From: Thalassococcus halodurans | Lineage (GTDB): Bacteria; Pseudomonadota; Alphaproteobacteria; Rhodobacterales; Rhodobacteraceae | NCBI RefSeq assembly: GCF_900108225.1 | Contig: NZ_FNUZ01000002.1 | Span: 622,501 to 686,500, forward strand | Length of the DNA stretch: 64,000 bases | Direction: 5' to 3' | Shown here: positions 26,005 through 34,407 of the stretch, piece by piece | Layout of the letters: every line of letters begins with the position of its first letter | Numbering within the stretch: the first letter of the stretch is position 1 | Position numbers and translations under genes: made by a program | The notes under the pieces: model-generated | Seen by the model: the letters and a program-made list of their open reading frames with translations, nothing else | What the model was told of the DNA's origin: nothing | Database searches by the model: none

Positions 26005-26916
26005 TTAATCTGCCATTGCCAGTTGTTCGCGGGTTTCGTCCAGAATGCGTTTCGCCTCGGACCCTTGGATTTTCGCGATGTCGTCCTGATATTTCAGGAT
26101 CGCACCCAACGTGTCCGAAATCACCTCGGGCGACAGATCGATCACATCCAACGCCAGCAGGCATTTTGCCCAGTCGATGGTTTCCGCTACACCCGGTTTC
26201 TTGAACAGATCTTCGGTCCGCAGGCGCTGAACAAAGGCCACAACCTCGCGGCTTAGGTTTTCTGCAACCTCTGGCGCACGGGCGTGCAGGATTTCGACTT
26301 CGCGCGGGAAATCGGGGTAATCGACCCAGTGATACAGACAACGACGTTTCAACGCGTCATGCACTTCGCGCGTCCGGTTGGAGGTCAGGATCACAATCGG
26401 TGGCTCGGGCGCTTTTACGGTGCCGAGTTCGGGGATCGTCACCTGAAAATCAGACAGCGCCTCTAGCAAGAACGCCTCGAACGGTTCGTCCGTGCGGTCC
26501 AGTTCGTCGATCAGAAGAATAGGTGCGCCGTTTTCATCGGGGCGCATCGCTTCAAGCAACGGGCGCTCCACCAGAAATTCGTCCGAAAACAATTCGGTCT
26601 GCAAAGCCTGACGGTCGGCACCGCCAGATGCCTCTGCCGTGCGGATGGCCACCATCTGTGCCGCAAAGTTCCATTCATAAACGGCCGAAGACGCATCCAA
26701 ACCTTCATAGCACTGCAAACGGATCAGCTTGCGCCCCAGCATCGCGGCCAGTGCCTTGGCGATCTCGGTTTTACCGACGCCAGCCTCGCCCTCTAGAAAC
26801 AGCGGTCGGCCCAGTTTCAACGACAGAAAAACGACCGTCGCCAAGGCCCGCCCACAGACGTATCCGGTTTCCGACAAACGCGCCTGAACTTCATCGATGC
26901 TTGATGGAATGGTCAT
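26005..26916 (-). CDS. MoxR-family AAA+ ATPase
   Basis: A 303-residue chaperone-like ATPase. Walker A is FLEGEAGVGKTEIAKALA near residue 40, Walker B ILLIDELDRTDEPFEAFL near residue 132, and sensor 1 VILTSNRTREVHDALKRR near residue 175. It would act with the downstream VWA protein to remodel or metallate a client enzyme. The upstream gap of 218 bases to the divergent glycosyltransferase gene is unremarkable apart from a short GCGCCA/TGGCGC hairpin near 27067. Confidence 0.9.
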   Translation of the reverse strand: MTIPSSIDEVQARLSETGYVCGRALATVVFLSLKLGRPLFLEGEAGVGKTEIAKALAAMLGRKLIRLQCYEGLDASSAVYEWNFAAQMVAIRTAEASGGADRQALQTELFSDEFLVERPLLEAMRPDENGAPILLIDELDRTDEPFEAFLLEALSDFQVTIPELGTVKAPEPPIVILTSNRTREVHDALKRRCLYHWVDYPDFPREVEILHARAPEVAENLSREVVAFVQRLRTEDLFKKPGVAETIDWAKCLLALDVIDLSPEVISDTLGAILKYQDDIAKIQGSEAKRILDETREQLAMAD

Positions 26917-27134
26917 ATTTCCTCCGTAGCTTTCCCCTAGGCCTCACCCCTCAGCACGCGCGGGTCAATAGCGCATAGGTCGCATATGCCACTCTGTCGC
27001 CCCTTTGCCCGCCGTACAATTGACGCGTAAGGCCCAAGATGAGATGTTTATACAAAAGAACAAGCGCCAGACTTTGATTTGGCGCAAAAGGGCGGAACAG
27101 GATTAATGGTGAAGTTGGTAGTTTGGGGGTGGTC

Positions 27135-28166
27135 ATGCGTGTGACCGCGGTAACCTGCGTGAAAAACGAAGGTCCATTCCTTTTGGAATGGATTGCCTTC
27201 AACCGCCTGATCGGTGTGACCGATTTTCTTTTTTATTCAAACGACTGCACGGACGGCACCGATAAGCTGCTGGACGCAATGGCGGCCCGTGGTGGCGTGG
27301 TTCACCTGCCCAACCCCGCTGAAGGCCGCAATTACCAGATGGAGGCGCTAAAGGACTGCGCCCACACCGATGTGGTTAAAAATTCCGATTGGGTATGGAT
27401 CGCGGATGTTGATGAGTTCCTGAATATTCATGTGGGCGATCACACCATTCCTGCGCTGATCGAGGCTTGCGGTAATCCCAAGGCGATTTCCGTGACGTTT
27501 CAGTTTTTTGCCAGCGGCGATGTGCGCGACTACGAAGATCGCCCCGTCATCGAACAATTCACTTACAGCCATAATCCCGACCTGTGGTGCGCTGAGTCCG
27601 CGATCGAGGTCAAATCACTGACCCGCCGTGACTTCCCACTACAATACTACGGCGCGCACCGCGCCTTTTTCCGCAAAGGTCTGGCAGAAGAAAAGCGGCC
27701 CACATGGACCGACGGATCGGGCCGCAAGGTTCAGCACAAATTTCTGGTTGCCGCCAACCCGCGCCGGATTCGGAAATTTCCCGCCGCGGGCGCGCGCAAC
27801 TTTGCGACGTTGAACCACTATGCACTGCGGTCACTAGACAGCTATCTGGTTAAAAACGACCGTGGTGATGTGAACCGCGAACACCGTGCGTTCGATGATA
27901 CCTACTGGCGCGAACGGAATGACAGCGCGTGGGAGGATACATCGATCCATCGCTACCTGCCTGCCCTGAACGACGCCCTGGCAGAGCTGAAATCCGACCC
28001 GGAGATCGGCGCACTCCACGACGAATGCGTGCGCCTGCACAAAGCCAAGCGCGACGAGCTTATGGCACAAGACAGCTACCGCGAAATGTACAATCAACTT
28101 GCGTCTTTGCCGCCCTATCCACCGGGCGAGTTGGAACTGATGCAAGAACTGGGGATCGCACCATGA
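27135..28166 (+). CDS. Glycosyltransferase family 2 (Glyco_tranf_2_4 type)
   Basis: A 343-residue GT-A fold transferase. The N-terminus VTAVTCVKNEGPFLLEWIAF and FLFYSNDCTDGTDKLLD are the hallmark of the subfamily; the metal-binding DxD is in IADVDEFLNI near residue 95, and LNHYALRSLDSYLVK lies near residue 235. ATG 27135 is preferred to an upstream TTG because it begins the conserved strand and follows GGGGGTGG. It opens a run of six same-strand genes; its stop overlaps the next start (ATGA). Donor and acceptor are unknown. Confidence 0.85.
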   Translation: MRVTAVTCVKNEGPFLLEWIAFNRLIGVTDFLFYSNDCTDGTDKLLDAMAARGGVVHLPNPAEGRNYQMEALKDCAHTDVVKNSDWVWIADVDEFLNIHVGDHTIPALIEACGNPKAISVTFQFFASGDVRDYEDRPVIEQFTYSHNPDLWCAESAIEVKSLTRRDFPLQYYGAHRAFFRKGLAEEKRPTWTDGSGRKVQHKFLVAANPRRIRKFPAAGARNFATLNHYALRSLDSYLVKNDRGDVNREHRAFDDTYWRERNDSAWEDTSIHRYLPALNDALAELKSDPEIGALHDECVRLHKAKRDELMAQDSYREMYNQLASLPPYPPGELELMQELGIAP

Positions 28167-28816
28167 GCCGGTTGCGTGTGGTTAACCTAGGGCTACCTAA
28201 GTCTGGGACTACAACTTTGGGTCAAGCCCTGACACAAGCCGGCCTGCGTGTTGCGGATTGGAAGATTCGCAAAGGCCAATCTGACAAGGATGCATTGAGA
28301 GGCGAATTTGTCGCGACATGCCTTTACAGGGGATATTTCGAAAAAGGCGACCCATTAGCGATTTTGGATGAATTCGATGCGTTTACTGAAATCAGTACGA
28401 TTTCGAAGGGCCTAAACATGTGGCCACAGTTCGACTTTGGTCTTCTTTCTGAAATCGACAAGCGGCACTCAGGCGCAAAGTTTATCTTATCAATGCGTCC
28501 TGCGGAAAAAATAGTAGACTCAATGATGCGTTGGTCAAACCTAGGAACTGGGCGATTGCCAAATAATTCGGTTCCAGGCCTTCCAAAGGGATTTGGGACG
28601 AACCGCGATCAATTGGTTCGTTGGGTAAATGGTCATTACAATTTTGTGCGCAAATCGTTTGGTAGCCAAAATAACTTTCTAGAATACAGCATTGACGATC
28701 CTAAAGCGCCCAAAATTATCGGTGATTTCCTGGGGATCGAGTTGCCCTGGTGGGGGCGCAGTAACGAAAACAAAAACAGTGCGTCTGAGGGCGCGGTAAA
28801 AGGCAAAGACGAGTAG
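28163..28816 (+). CDS. Sulfotransferase-family protein, AT-richer than its neighbours
   Basis: A 217-residue cytoplasmic protein with a clear PAPS-binding loop NLGLPKSGTTTLGQAL at the N-terminus and a 3'-phosphate region FILSMRPAEKIVDSMMRW near residue 115. It should sulfate a glycan made by the neighbouring transferases. The gene overlaps the previous stop by four bases and its own stop (TAG) shares a base with the next start (GTG). Base composition differs from the flanks: positions 28561-28680 contain 50 G or C in 120, against about two thirds G+C in parts of the next gene, suggesting later acquisition. Confidence 0.82.
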   Translation: MSRLRVVNLGLPKSGTTTLGQALTQAGLRVADWKIRKGQSDKDALRGEFVATCLYRGYFEKGDPLAILDEFDAFTEISTISKGLNMWPQFDFGLLSEIDKRHSGAKFILSMRPAEKIVDSMMRWSNLGTGRLPNNSVPGLPKGFGTNRDQLVRWVNGHYNFVRKSFGSQNNFLEYSIDDPKAPKIIGDFLGIELPWWGRSNENKNSASEGAVKGKDE

Positions 28817-31197
28817 TGCGGGTTTATCTTCATATCGGGCCGGACGCGGATAGCGCAGACAGGCTACAGCGTGTTCTAGACGCGAAACGGGATCAGTTGA
28901 TCAGCAAGGGCGTGCTTTACGCCCGTTCACCTGGAGCGCGGAACCATACACGTTTGTTCATGGCCAGCAGCGATCCGGACGCCGTTGATGCGCTGCGCTT
29001 CAACCGTGGCTTCATCCTGCCTGAAAAACAGGCCCGTCTTCGTGAAGATGTCACGCAAAGCCTTGCTGCCGAGGTCGGCGCCACGCGCCCTGACGTGTTG
29101 ATCCTGTCCTGTCATCAGCTTGGTACAACTTTGATGCGCGCCACAGAACGTGCGCGTTTACAAGACATCCTGCGCCCCTTGTCGGATGACATCCGTGTCA
29201 TTGCCACTGTCGACGACCCTGCCCGCATGCTTGCCCGCCGTTATGCCGCACAAGTACTGGACGGCCGCAGCAGCGGACTTGAGGTTGAACTGGGCCTGAT
29301 CAAGAAAGACAATTGGTGGGACGGTGCCCTGTCACGCTGGCCCGGCCTACGACCCGAGGCCGGTGTTTTCCCCGAGGTGCAAGGCCCCTCGCCTTGGCTT
29401 GATCTGGCACGGCTGGTTCAGGAATGGGACAGCACGTTCGGCAAAGGCGCGACGCAGCTTGTGTCCTTCGACCGCGACCGGATGTGGACCGATGCCTTCG
29501 CCGACGATCTGAAAGCTGTCTTTGAAATTCCGCACAACTTTGGCCGCGCGGAACCTGCGGACGTGCCGCAGCAACCCTCTGCTGCGTGGCTGTCCCGAGC
29601 GCGCCGTTTTAATGATGCCGTCATACGCCTTTTGGATCGCACGGATATGATCCTCGGTCGCCCGCTGTGGCGCAAACTGGTTGGCGAAATCAAAGTGTCC
29701 GGTGATCCTATCGACGCAGGCTGTTTGAATGAAATCTCGGCCTTTTTTGCCGAAGACCTGCAGGAATTGGCTGAAAACCATCCTGATCTCCACCTCGAAC
29801 ATCTGCATCCCGATCCGGAACAGGATCGTTGGGAAGAGGCAGATCCGATGTTTGGTTTCCGCCCGACCCAGTACCTGATGGCCGCCCGTTGGCGTATCAA
29901 TCAGGCCGCAAAGCAGGAAATGGAAAGCAAAGCGCAGGCCCTGCAAGCTCTGCAATCCATGCCAGCCCATGAACAAGAAGCGGCCAGCACAACCCTGCCC
30001 CCTGTCGATGGCCTGACACCAGAGGCCGACGCGGTTATGCCCCAACTGGCCAAGGAAAAATTTGCCCAGCTTCAGGGTTCGATCTATGCGCCGCACAACA
30101 ACATCGGTCGCGTCAACGAAGAAGAGCTTGCCGCCGCATTCGAGCCTATTACGCCCCGCCAATTGCCCGAGGGCAATACCGGCAATGTGATCGTCGGCTG
30201 CATGAAGAACGAAGCGCCCTATATCATTGAATGGGTCGCCTACCACCGCGCCATGGGCGTTGATAACTTCCTGATCTACACCAACGGATGCGAGGACGGG
30301 ACGACAGAAATCCTTGATCGCCTGCAGGAAATGGGCGTGCTCCAGCACCGTTTGAACGACGACTGGAAAGGCAATTCACCCCAGCAATACGCGCTGAACC
30401 GGTCGTTGAAAGAACCGGTGATCATGAACGCCGAGTGGATCGCGCATATCGACGTGGATGAGTTCATCAACGTCCGCTGCGGCAACGGCACCCTTCAGGA
30501 TTTCTTTGAACGCGTTCCAGATGCCACCAATGTTGCGATGACATGGCGGCTGTTCGGGCACAACGGCGTGACAAAACTGGCCGATGAATTTGTCATCGAA
30601 CAGTTTGATACCTGCGCCCCGAAATTCTGCCCCAAGCCGCACACCGTCTGGGGCTATAAAACGATGTACAAGAACATCGGCGCCTACCAGAAAATCAGCT
30701 GCCATCGCCCGAACAAACTGAACGAAGGCTTTGATACAAAAGTAAAATGGGTCAATGGATCCGGTCTGGACATGACTGGCGAAGCGATCAACAACGGCTG
30801 GCGGTCGTCCAAGAAATCCATCGGGTATGATCTGCTTCAACTTAACCACTATGCGCTGCGCTCTGCTGAAAGCTTCCTTGTGAAACGCCAGCGTGGTCGC
30901 GCCCTGCATGTCGATCGGTCCATCGGTTTGAACTACTGGATCCGCATGGATTGGACGGACTTCAAAGACATCACCATCAAACGCAACGTGCCCCGTCTGC
31001 GGGCCGAATACGATCGTTTGATGCAAGATGAGACGCTACGCAAATGGCATGAAACAGGTGTCGCGTGGCATCGTGCCAAGGCTGATGAACTGCACGGAAT
31101 GCCCGAATTTGAAGAACTGTATCAGCAGGCTTTGTCGCTGAAACTGACAGAAACCGAACGCGTCGCGTATGCTCTGGCATTGGATTTGGAAAGTTAA
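28816..31197 (+). CDS. Degenerate sulfotransferase-like domain fused to a GT2 glycosyltransferase
   Basis: A 793-residue two-domain protein. Residues about 1-330 resemble sulfotransferases of the 'HIGPHKTGTT' type, but the P-loop reads LHIGPDADSADRLQ, without the lysine and threonines that bind PAPS; the later IRVIATVDDPARMLARRY matches the 3'-phosphate strand-helix. Residues about 455-790 are a Glyco_tranf_2_4 domain (VIVGCMKNEAPYIIEWVAYH, FLIYTNGCEDGTTEIL, HIDVDEFINV, LNHYALRSAESFLVKRQRG). A linker of about 100 residues, partly charged, joins them. The start is GTG overlapping the previous stop. The first domain may be a non-catalytic binding module. Confidence 0.75.
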   Translation: MRVYLHIGPDADSADRLQRVLDAKRDQLISKGVLYARSPGARNHTRLFMASSDPDAVDALRFNRGFILPEKQARLREDVTQSLAAEVGATRPDVLILSCHQLGTTLMRATERARLQDILRPLSDDIRVIATVDDPARMLARRYAAQVLDGRSSGLEVELGLIKKDNWWDGALSRWPGLRPEAGVFPEVQGPSPWLDLARLVQEWDSTFGKGATQLVSFDRDRMWTDAFADDLKAVFEIPHNFGRAEPADVPQQPSAAWLSRARRFNDAVIRLLDRTDMILGRPLWRKLVGEIKVSGDPIDAGCLNEISAFFAEDLQELAENHPDLHLEHLHPDPEQDRWEEADPMFGFRPTQYLMAARWRINQAAKQEMESKAQALQALQSMPAHEQEAASTTLPPVDGLTPEADAVMPQLAKEKFAQLQGSIYAPHNNIGRVNEEELAAAFEPITPRQLPEGNTGNVIVGCMKNEAPYIIEWVAYHRAMGVDNFLIYTNGCEDGTTEILDRLQEMGVLQHRLNDDWKGNSPQQYALNRSLKEPVIMNAEWIAHIDVDEFINVRCGNGTLQDFFERVPDATNVAMTWRLFGHNGVTKLADEFVIEQFDTCAPKFCPKPHTVWGYKTMYKNIGAYQKISCHRPNKLNEGFDTKVKWVNGSGLDMTGEAINNGWRSSKKSIGYDLLQLNHYALRSAESFLVKRQRGRALHVDRSIGLNYWIRMDWTDFKDITIKRNVPRLRAEYDRLMQDETLRKWHETGVAWHRAKADELHGMPEFEELYQQALSLKLTETERVAYALALDLES

Positions 31198-31198
31198 G

Positions 31199-31891
31199 AT
31201 GCCCGAGGCCGCAAGCCATACTGATGTGATTAAAGCCGCTGGATTTCTGTTTCCGAACGACCCGCGTTTTATTTCGGTCCGGATCGCCAAGCGGCTCGAA
31301 CGTGGTGGCTATGAAGAACACGAAGCAAATGCTGTACGTCAGGTTCTGCGTCGAGGGGATCGCGTGCTCGAATTAGGTGGCGGCATTGGCTTTATCTCAT
31401 CCCTGATCGGCACATCCCGCCCCCCGTCAGAGTTTCATGTTTATGAGGGCAATCCCCAGCTGGTTCCATATATCCGTCAGGTTCACGCGCTGAATGGTCT
31501 GGACAACATCAATGTCCACAACACGCTTTTGTCTGTCGACGCCACAGACGACGTTGCCTTTTACCTGCGTGAGGATTTTTTGGGCTCTTCAATGGATCGC
31601 GACAATGATCCGGACACGATCATTGACACCGTGATGGTGCCTCAAAAACCGTTCTCTGACGTTATTGAAACGCTGCAACCGACCTTCCTTGTGTGCGACA
31701 TCGAAGGCGCTGAAAGCACGATTTTACCATCTGCGGACCTGTCATGTCTGCGAGCCGCTGTTGTAGAGCTTCATCCACAATGGACCGGTCAGAACGGTGT
31801 TCAGGCCGTCTTTGATGCCTTCCAAAACGCAGGCTTGACCTACTTTGCCCGCACATCACACGGCAAAGTCGTTACATTCAAGAAGCGGTGA
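31199..31891 (+). CDS. FkbM-family methyltransferase
   Basis: A 230-residue SAM-dependent methyltransferase. The SAM motif VLELGGGIGFISSLIG is near residue 57, the acidic residue of motif II is in EFHVYEGNPQLVPYI, and the FkbM-type FLVCDIEGAESTIL near residue 170 and AVVELHPQW follow. FkbM enzymes usually methylate sugar hydroxyls. ATG 31199 starts one base after the upstream stop; the next gene starts seven bases after its stop. It probably methylates the glycan handled by the adjacent glycosyltransferases. Confidence 0.85.
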   Translation: MPEAASHTDVIKAAGFLFPNDPRFISVRIAKRLERGGYEEHEANAVRQVLRRGDRVLELGGGIGFISSLIGTSRPPSEFHVYEGNPQLVPYIRQVHALNGLDNINVHNTLLSVDATDDVAFYLREDFLGSSMDRDNDPDTIIDTVMVPQKPFSDVIETLQPTFLVCDIEGAESTILPSADLSCLRAAVVELHPQWTGQNGVQAVFDAFQNAGLTYFARTSHGKVVTFKKR

Positions 31892-31898
31892 TAACCAA

Positions 31899-32966
31899 AT
31901 GAAAATACTCGCGATTCTTTGCGTTCGAAACGAAGGAGCCTTCCTGCTGGACTGGCTGGCGCACACACTGGCGTCCGGCGTGACGCATGTGTTGGCCTAT
32001 TCAAACGACTGCGACGATGGCACCGACCTGATGCTTGATCGGCTATCAGAGGTCGCGCCGGTCACACACCTGCGCAACCCTGGGCCCTATGATCAGGGCG
32101 GCATTCAATTCACTGCCCTAAAGGACGCCGCCAAGCAGAAATTGGTCAAAGAGGCCGACTGGATTCTTCCGCTGGATGTGGATGAGTTCATCAACGTCCA
32201 TGTCGGCAACCGCACCCTGCCCGATCTGATCAACGCGCTGCCTGACGCCACGGCAATCACGCTGACGTGGCGGTTGTTCGGGAACAACGGACAAGCGCGA
32301 TATCACGATCAGCCGGTGCCACATCGGTTTGCCAAAGCCGCGCCTAAAATCCTGTACTGGCCATGGCGCGCGTCGATGTTCAAAACGCTTTACAAGAACG
32401 ACGGCACCTATGGAAAACCGGGCGTCCATCGCCCCCGTTCCCCCAACGACAACAAGATCAGCCAAGCCCGCTGGTTTGATGGCCACGGGCGCGAGCTCGA
32501 CGCGCTGTTCCAGACAAAACGAATCTTTTCGACCTTTGGGCAAGACAACTACGGTCTGGCCCAGCTTAACCACTATCCCTTGGGCGACATGGAAAGTTAC
32601 GTGCTCAAGGCCTATCGCGGCCGCGCTGTGCATTCCGACCATTTGCTGGGGTTGGATTACTGGGTGGAACGCAATTTCAACGTCGAAGAAGATCAGACCA
32701 TCCGACAATTGGACCCGCTTGTGGCAAAGTTCCGCGCAGAGTTCGCGAAGGACAGTCAATTGGCGGAACTTCACGATAAATCAGTAGCTTGGCGCAAAGA
32801 GACATTCGACAAGCTGATGTTGGAGGAACCCTACCGAGCGCTATTCGGTCGCCTTCTCATGACGCCCCCGACACAGCCGGTTCCCCTGAATGCCGCGCGC
32901 TTTCTTTCCAGCTATGGCAACCGCGCTCGGGAATTGGCCCTCCAAAATCCTGATCAAAAACCCTAA
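31899..32966 (+). CDS. Glycosyltransferase family 2 (Glyco_tranf_2_4 type)
   Basis: A 355-residue GT-A fold transferase and a close relative of the 27135 gene and of the C-terminal domain at 28816. Shared features are ILCVRNEGAFLLDWLAHTL, LAYSNDCDDGTDLMLD, the DxD in PLDVDEFINVHVGNRTL near residue 97, and AQLNHYPLGDMESYVLKAYRGRA near residue 225. ATG 31899 lies seven bases after the FkbM stop. A 96-base gap without clear terminator follows before the next gene. Confidence 0.85.
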   Translation: MKILAILCVRNEGAFLLDWLAHTLASGVTHVLAYSNDCDDGTDLMLDRLSEVAPVTHLRNPGPYDQGGIQFTALKDAAKQKLVKEADWILPLDVDEFINVHVGNRTLPDLINALPDATAITLTWRLFGNNGQARYHDQPVPHRFAKAAPKILYWPWRASMFKTLYKNDGTYGKPGVHRPRSPNDNKISQARWFDGHGRELDALFQTKRIFSTFGQDNYGLAQLNHYPLGDMESYVLKAYRGRAVHSDHLLGLDYWVERNFNVEEDQTIRQLDPLVAKFRAEFAKDSQLAELHDKSVAWRKETFDKLMLEEPYRALFGRLLMTPPTQPVPLNAARFLSSYGNRARELALQNPDQKP

Positions 32967-33062
32967 ATCTCCTACGATACGGCTCAATTTTGCCTAAATG
33001 CGCTGGAATACGTTTGGAAAATATGCGCCTGAAATGGGCCACGGATCGAGGATACGCAGACA

Positions 33063-34031
33063 ATGCAGGACATTTCTGACCTGATTGATGATGATTTGCC
33101 CGAGCTGTCCTACAAGGACTGGCGCGGTCGTATGCGTGCCATCGGCGATGTCCATGGTTTCTACGAAGAACTCGGTCCAGCCCATCACGGCTTGTTTGTC
33201 GAAGACGGCGATACGCTGCTTGTGACGTTCGAAAGCTTCGCGGGCATCCAGACCCTTTCAAACGATGGTATGCCGCTTGGTTACCAGATGGTTCAATCCG
33301 AAGGCTGGTCGCATCTGGCGGTCGTGTCGAAATCCGACACATGGTTCCGCGCGCCCGAGGTCTATGGCTTTTTCGACCAACTCAGCGACGACGGTTTCTT
33401 TGACGAATTCGATAAGGTCGTCTTCTACGGCGCAGGCCCCTGCGGATACGCAGCCGCGGCGTTTTCCGTGTCCGCACCGGGCGCACGTGTTCTGGCGCTC
33501 CAGCCTCAGGCCACGCTTGATCCGCGCGTTAGTGAATGGGACGAGCGTTTCACAGAGCAACGCCGGATGTCCTTCACGGACCGCTATGGCTATGCCCCCG
33601 ACATGCTGGATGCGGCGCAACAGGCCTATGTGCTTTATGACCCGCGCGAACATCTGGACGCGGTGCATTCGGCCCTGTTCAATCGCAGCAATGTCAAACG
33701 CTTCCGGATGCCGTTCATGGGCGCAGCTTTGCAATCCGACATTATCGATCTGGACCTGCTAGAGCCTTTGCTGGTCGCCGTTGCCAGCGATACGCTGACG
33801 GACCTCAGCTTTGCCAAAATGCTGCGCGCGCGCCGAGATCACGTGCCCTATTTGATGAAACTGCTCGCCAAGCTGGACGCCGACGGGCGCGAAGGCCTTG
33901 CCCTGATGCTGTGCGAAAACGTGGTGCCACGCCATCCGGTTCGCCGGTTCCGCCGCCGCCTGCGCACGCTGCGCCTTACCGATGGCGATGAAACCGAAAC
34001 GGACACACAGTCCGCTACCTACGCCGACTGA
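33063..34031 (+). CDS. Protein of unknown function with nucleophile-elbow-like motif
   Basis: A 322-residue soluble protein that I cannot name. The central VVFYGAGPCGYAAAAFS near residue 120-137 resembles an alpha/beta-hydrolase nucleophile elbow with cysteine in place of serine, and is followed by strand-loop ARVLALQPQATLDPRVSEWDERF. The C-terminal 60 residues are arginine-rich and then acidic. I recall homologues labelled as phosphoadenosine-phosphosulfate reductase, but none of the cysteine/PAPS motifs of that enzyme is visible. As the last gene of the glycan cluster it may process the same product. It ends 17 bases inside the convergent membrane-protein gene. Confidence 0.6.
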   Translation: MQDISDLIDDDLPELSYKDWRGRMRAIGDVHGFYEELGPAHHGLFVEDGDTLLVTFESFAGIQTLSNDGMPLGYQMVQSEGWSHLAVVSKSDTWFRAPEVYGFFDQLSDDGFFDEFDKVVFYGAGPCGYAAAAFSVSAPGARVLALQPQATLDPRVSEWDERFTEQRRMSFTDRYGYAPDMLDAAQQAYVLYDPREHLDAVHSALFNRSNVKRFRMPFMGAALQSDIIDLDLLEPLLVAVASDTLTDLSFAKMLRARRDHVPYLMKLLAKLDADGREGLALMLCENVVPRHPVRRFRRRLRTLRLTDGDETETDTQSATYAD

Positions 34032-34290
34032 CCAACGCGTCGCGGATCGGGGCCTGAAAGTAGCCAATCAATCCGCAGATCAACATCAAGATCATTGGTG
34101 TGGGCATCGTCAGAAAGCTCAGGATCAGCGCGGCCAACCCCATCGTGACGCAAAACGCGATCAACCTGCGGCCCGCTTCGTCGGGCAGCCGTTCCTCATC
34201 CAGATACCGATGCAGAAATTCTGTAACCCGTGGTTGCACGGGCACGACCGCCGCACCGGCCAGAACTGACAAAACAATGGTCAACAACAT
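34015..34290 (-). CDS. Small inner-membrane protein
   Basis: A 91-residue protein with two or three hydrophobic stretches: [18 protein letters not shown] at the N-terminus, and [18 protein letters not shown] plus [15 protein letters not shown] in the C-terminal half, separated by a charged loop. No known domain. The start at 34290 lies inside a much longer frame that is otherwise antisense to pyrC and pyrE and is not real. It is divergent from pyrC and overlaps the end of the convergent upstream gene by 17 bases. Confidence 0.65.
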   Translation of the reverse strand: MLLTIVLSVLAGAAVVPVQPRVTEFLHRYLDEERLPDEAGRRLIAFCVTMGLAALILSFLTMPTPMILMLICGLIGYFQAPIRDALVSRRR

Positions 34291-34407
34291 CGCAAACCTA
34301 CCTTCGCTTTCGCGGTGATGTTGCCTGATGTCGGAACCAAGGTAAACATGGACAAGGGCACAGAATGCCTCTGGCCCCGCGTCACACCTCGTGCTAACCG
34401 CACAATT

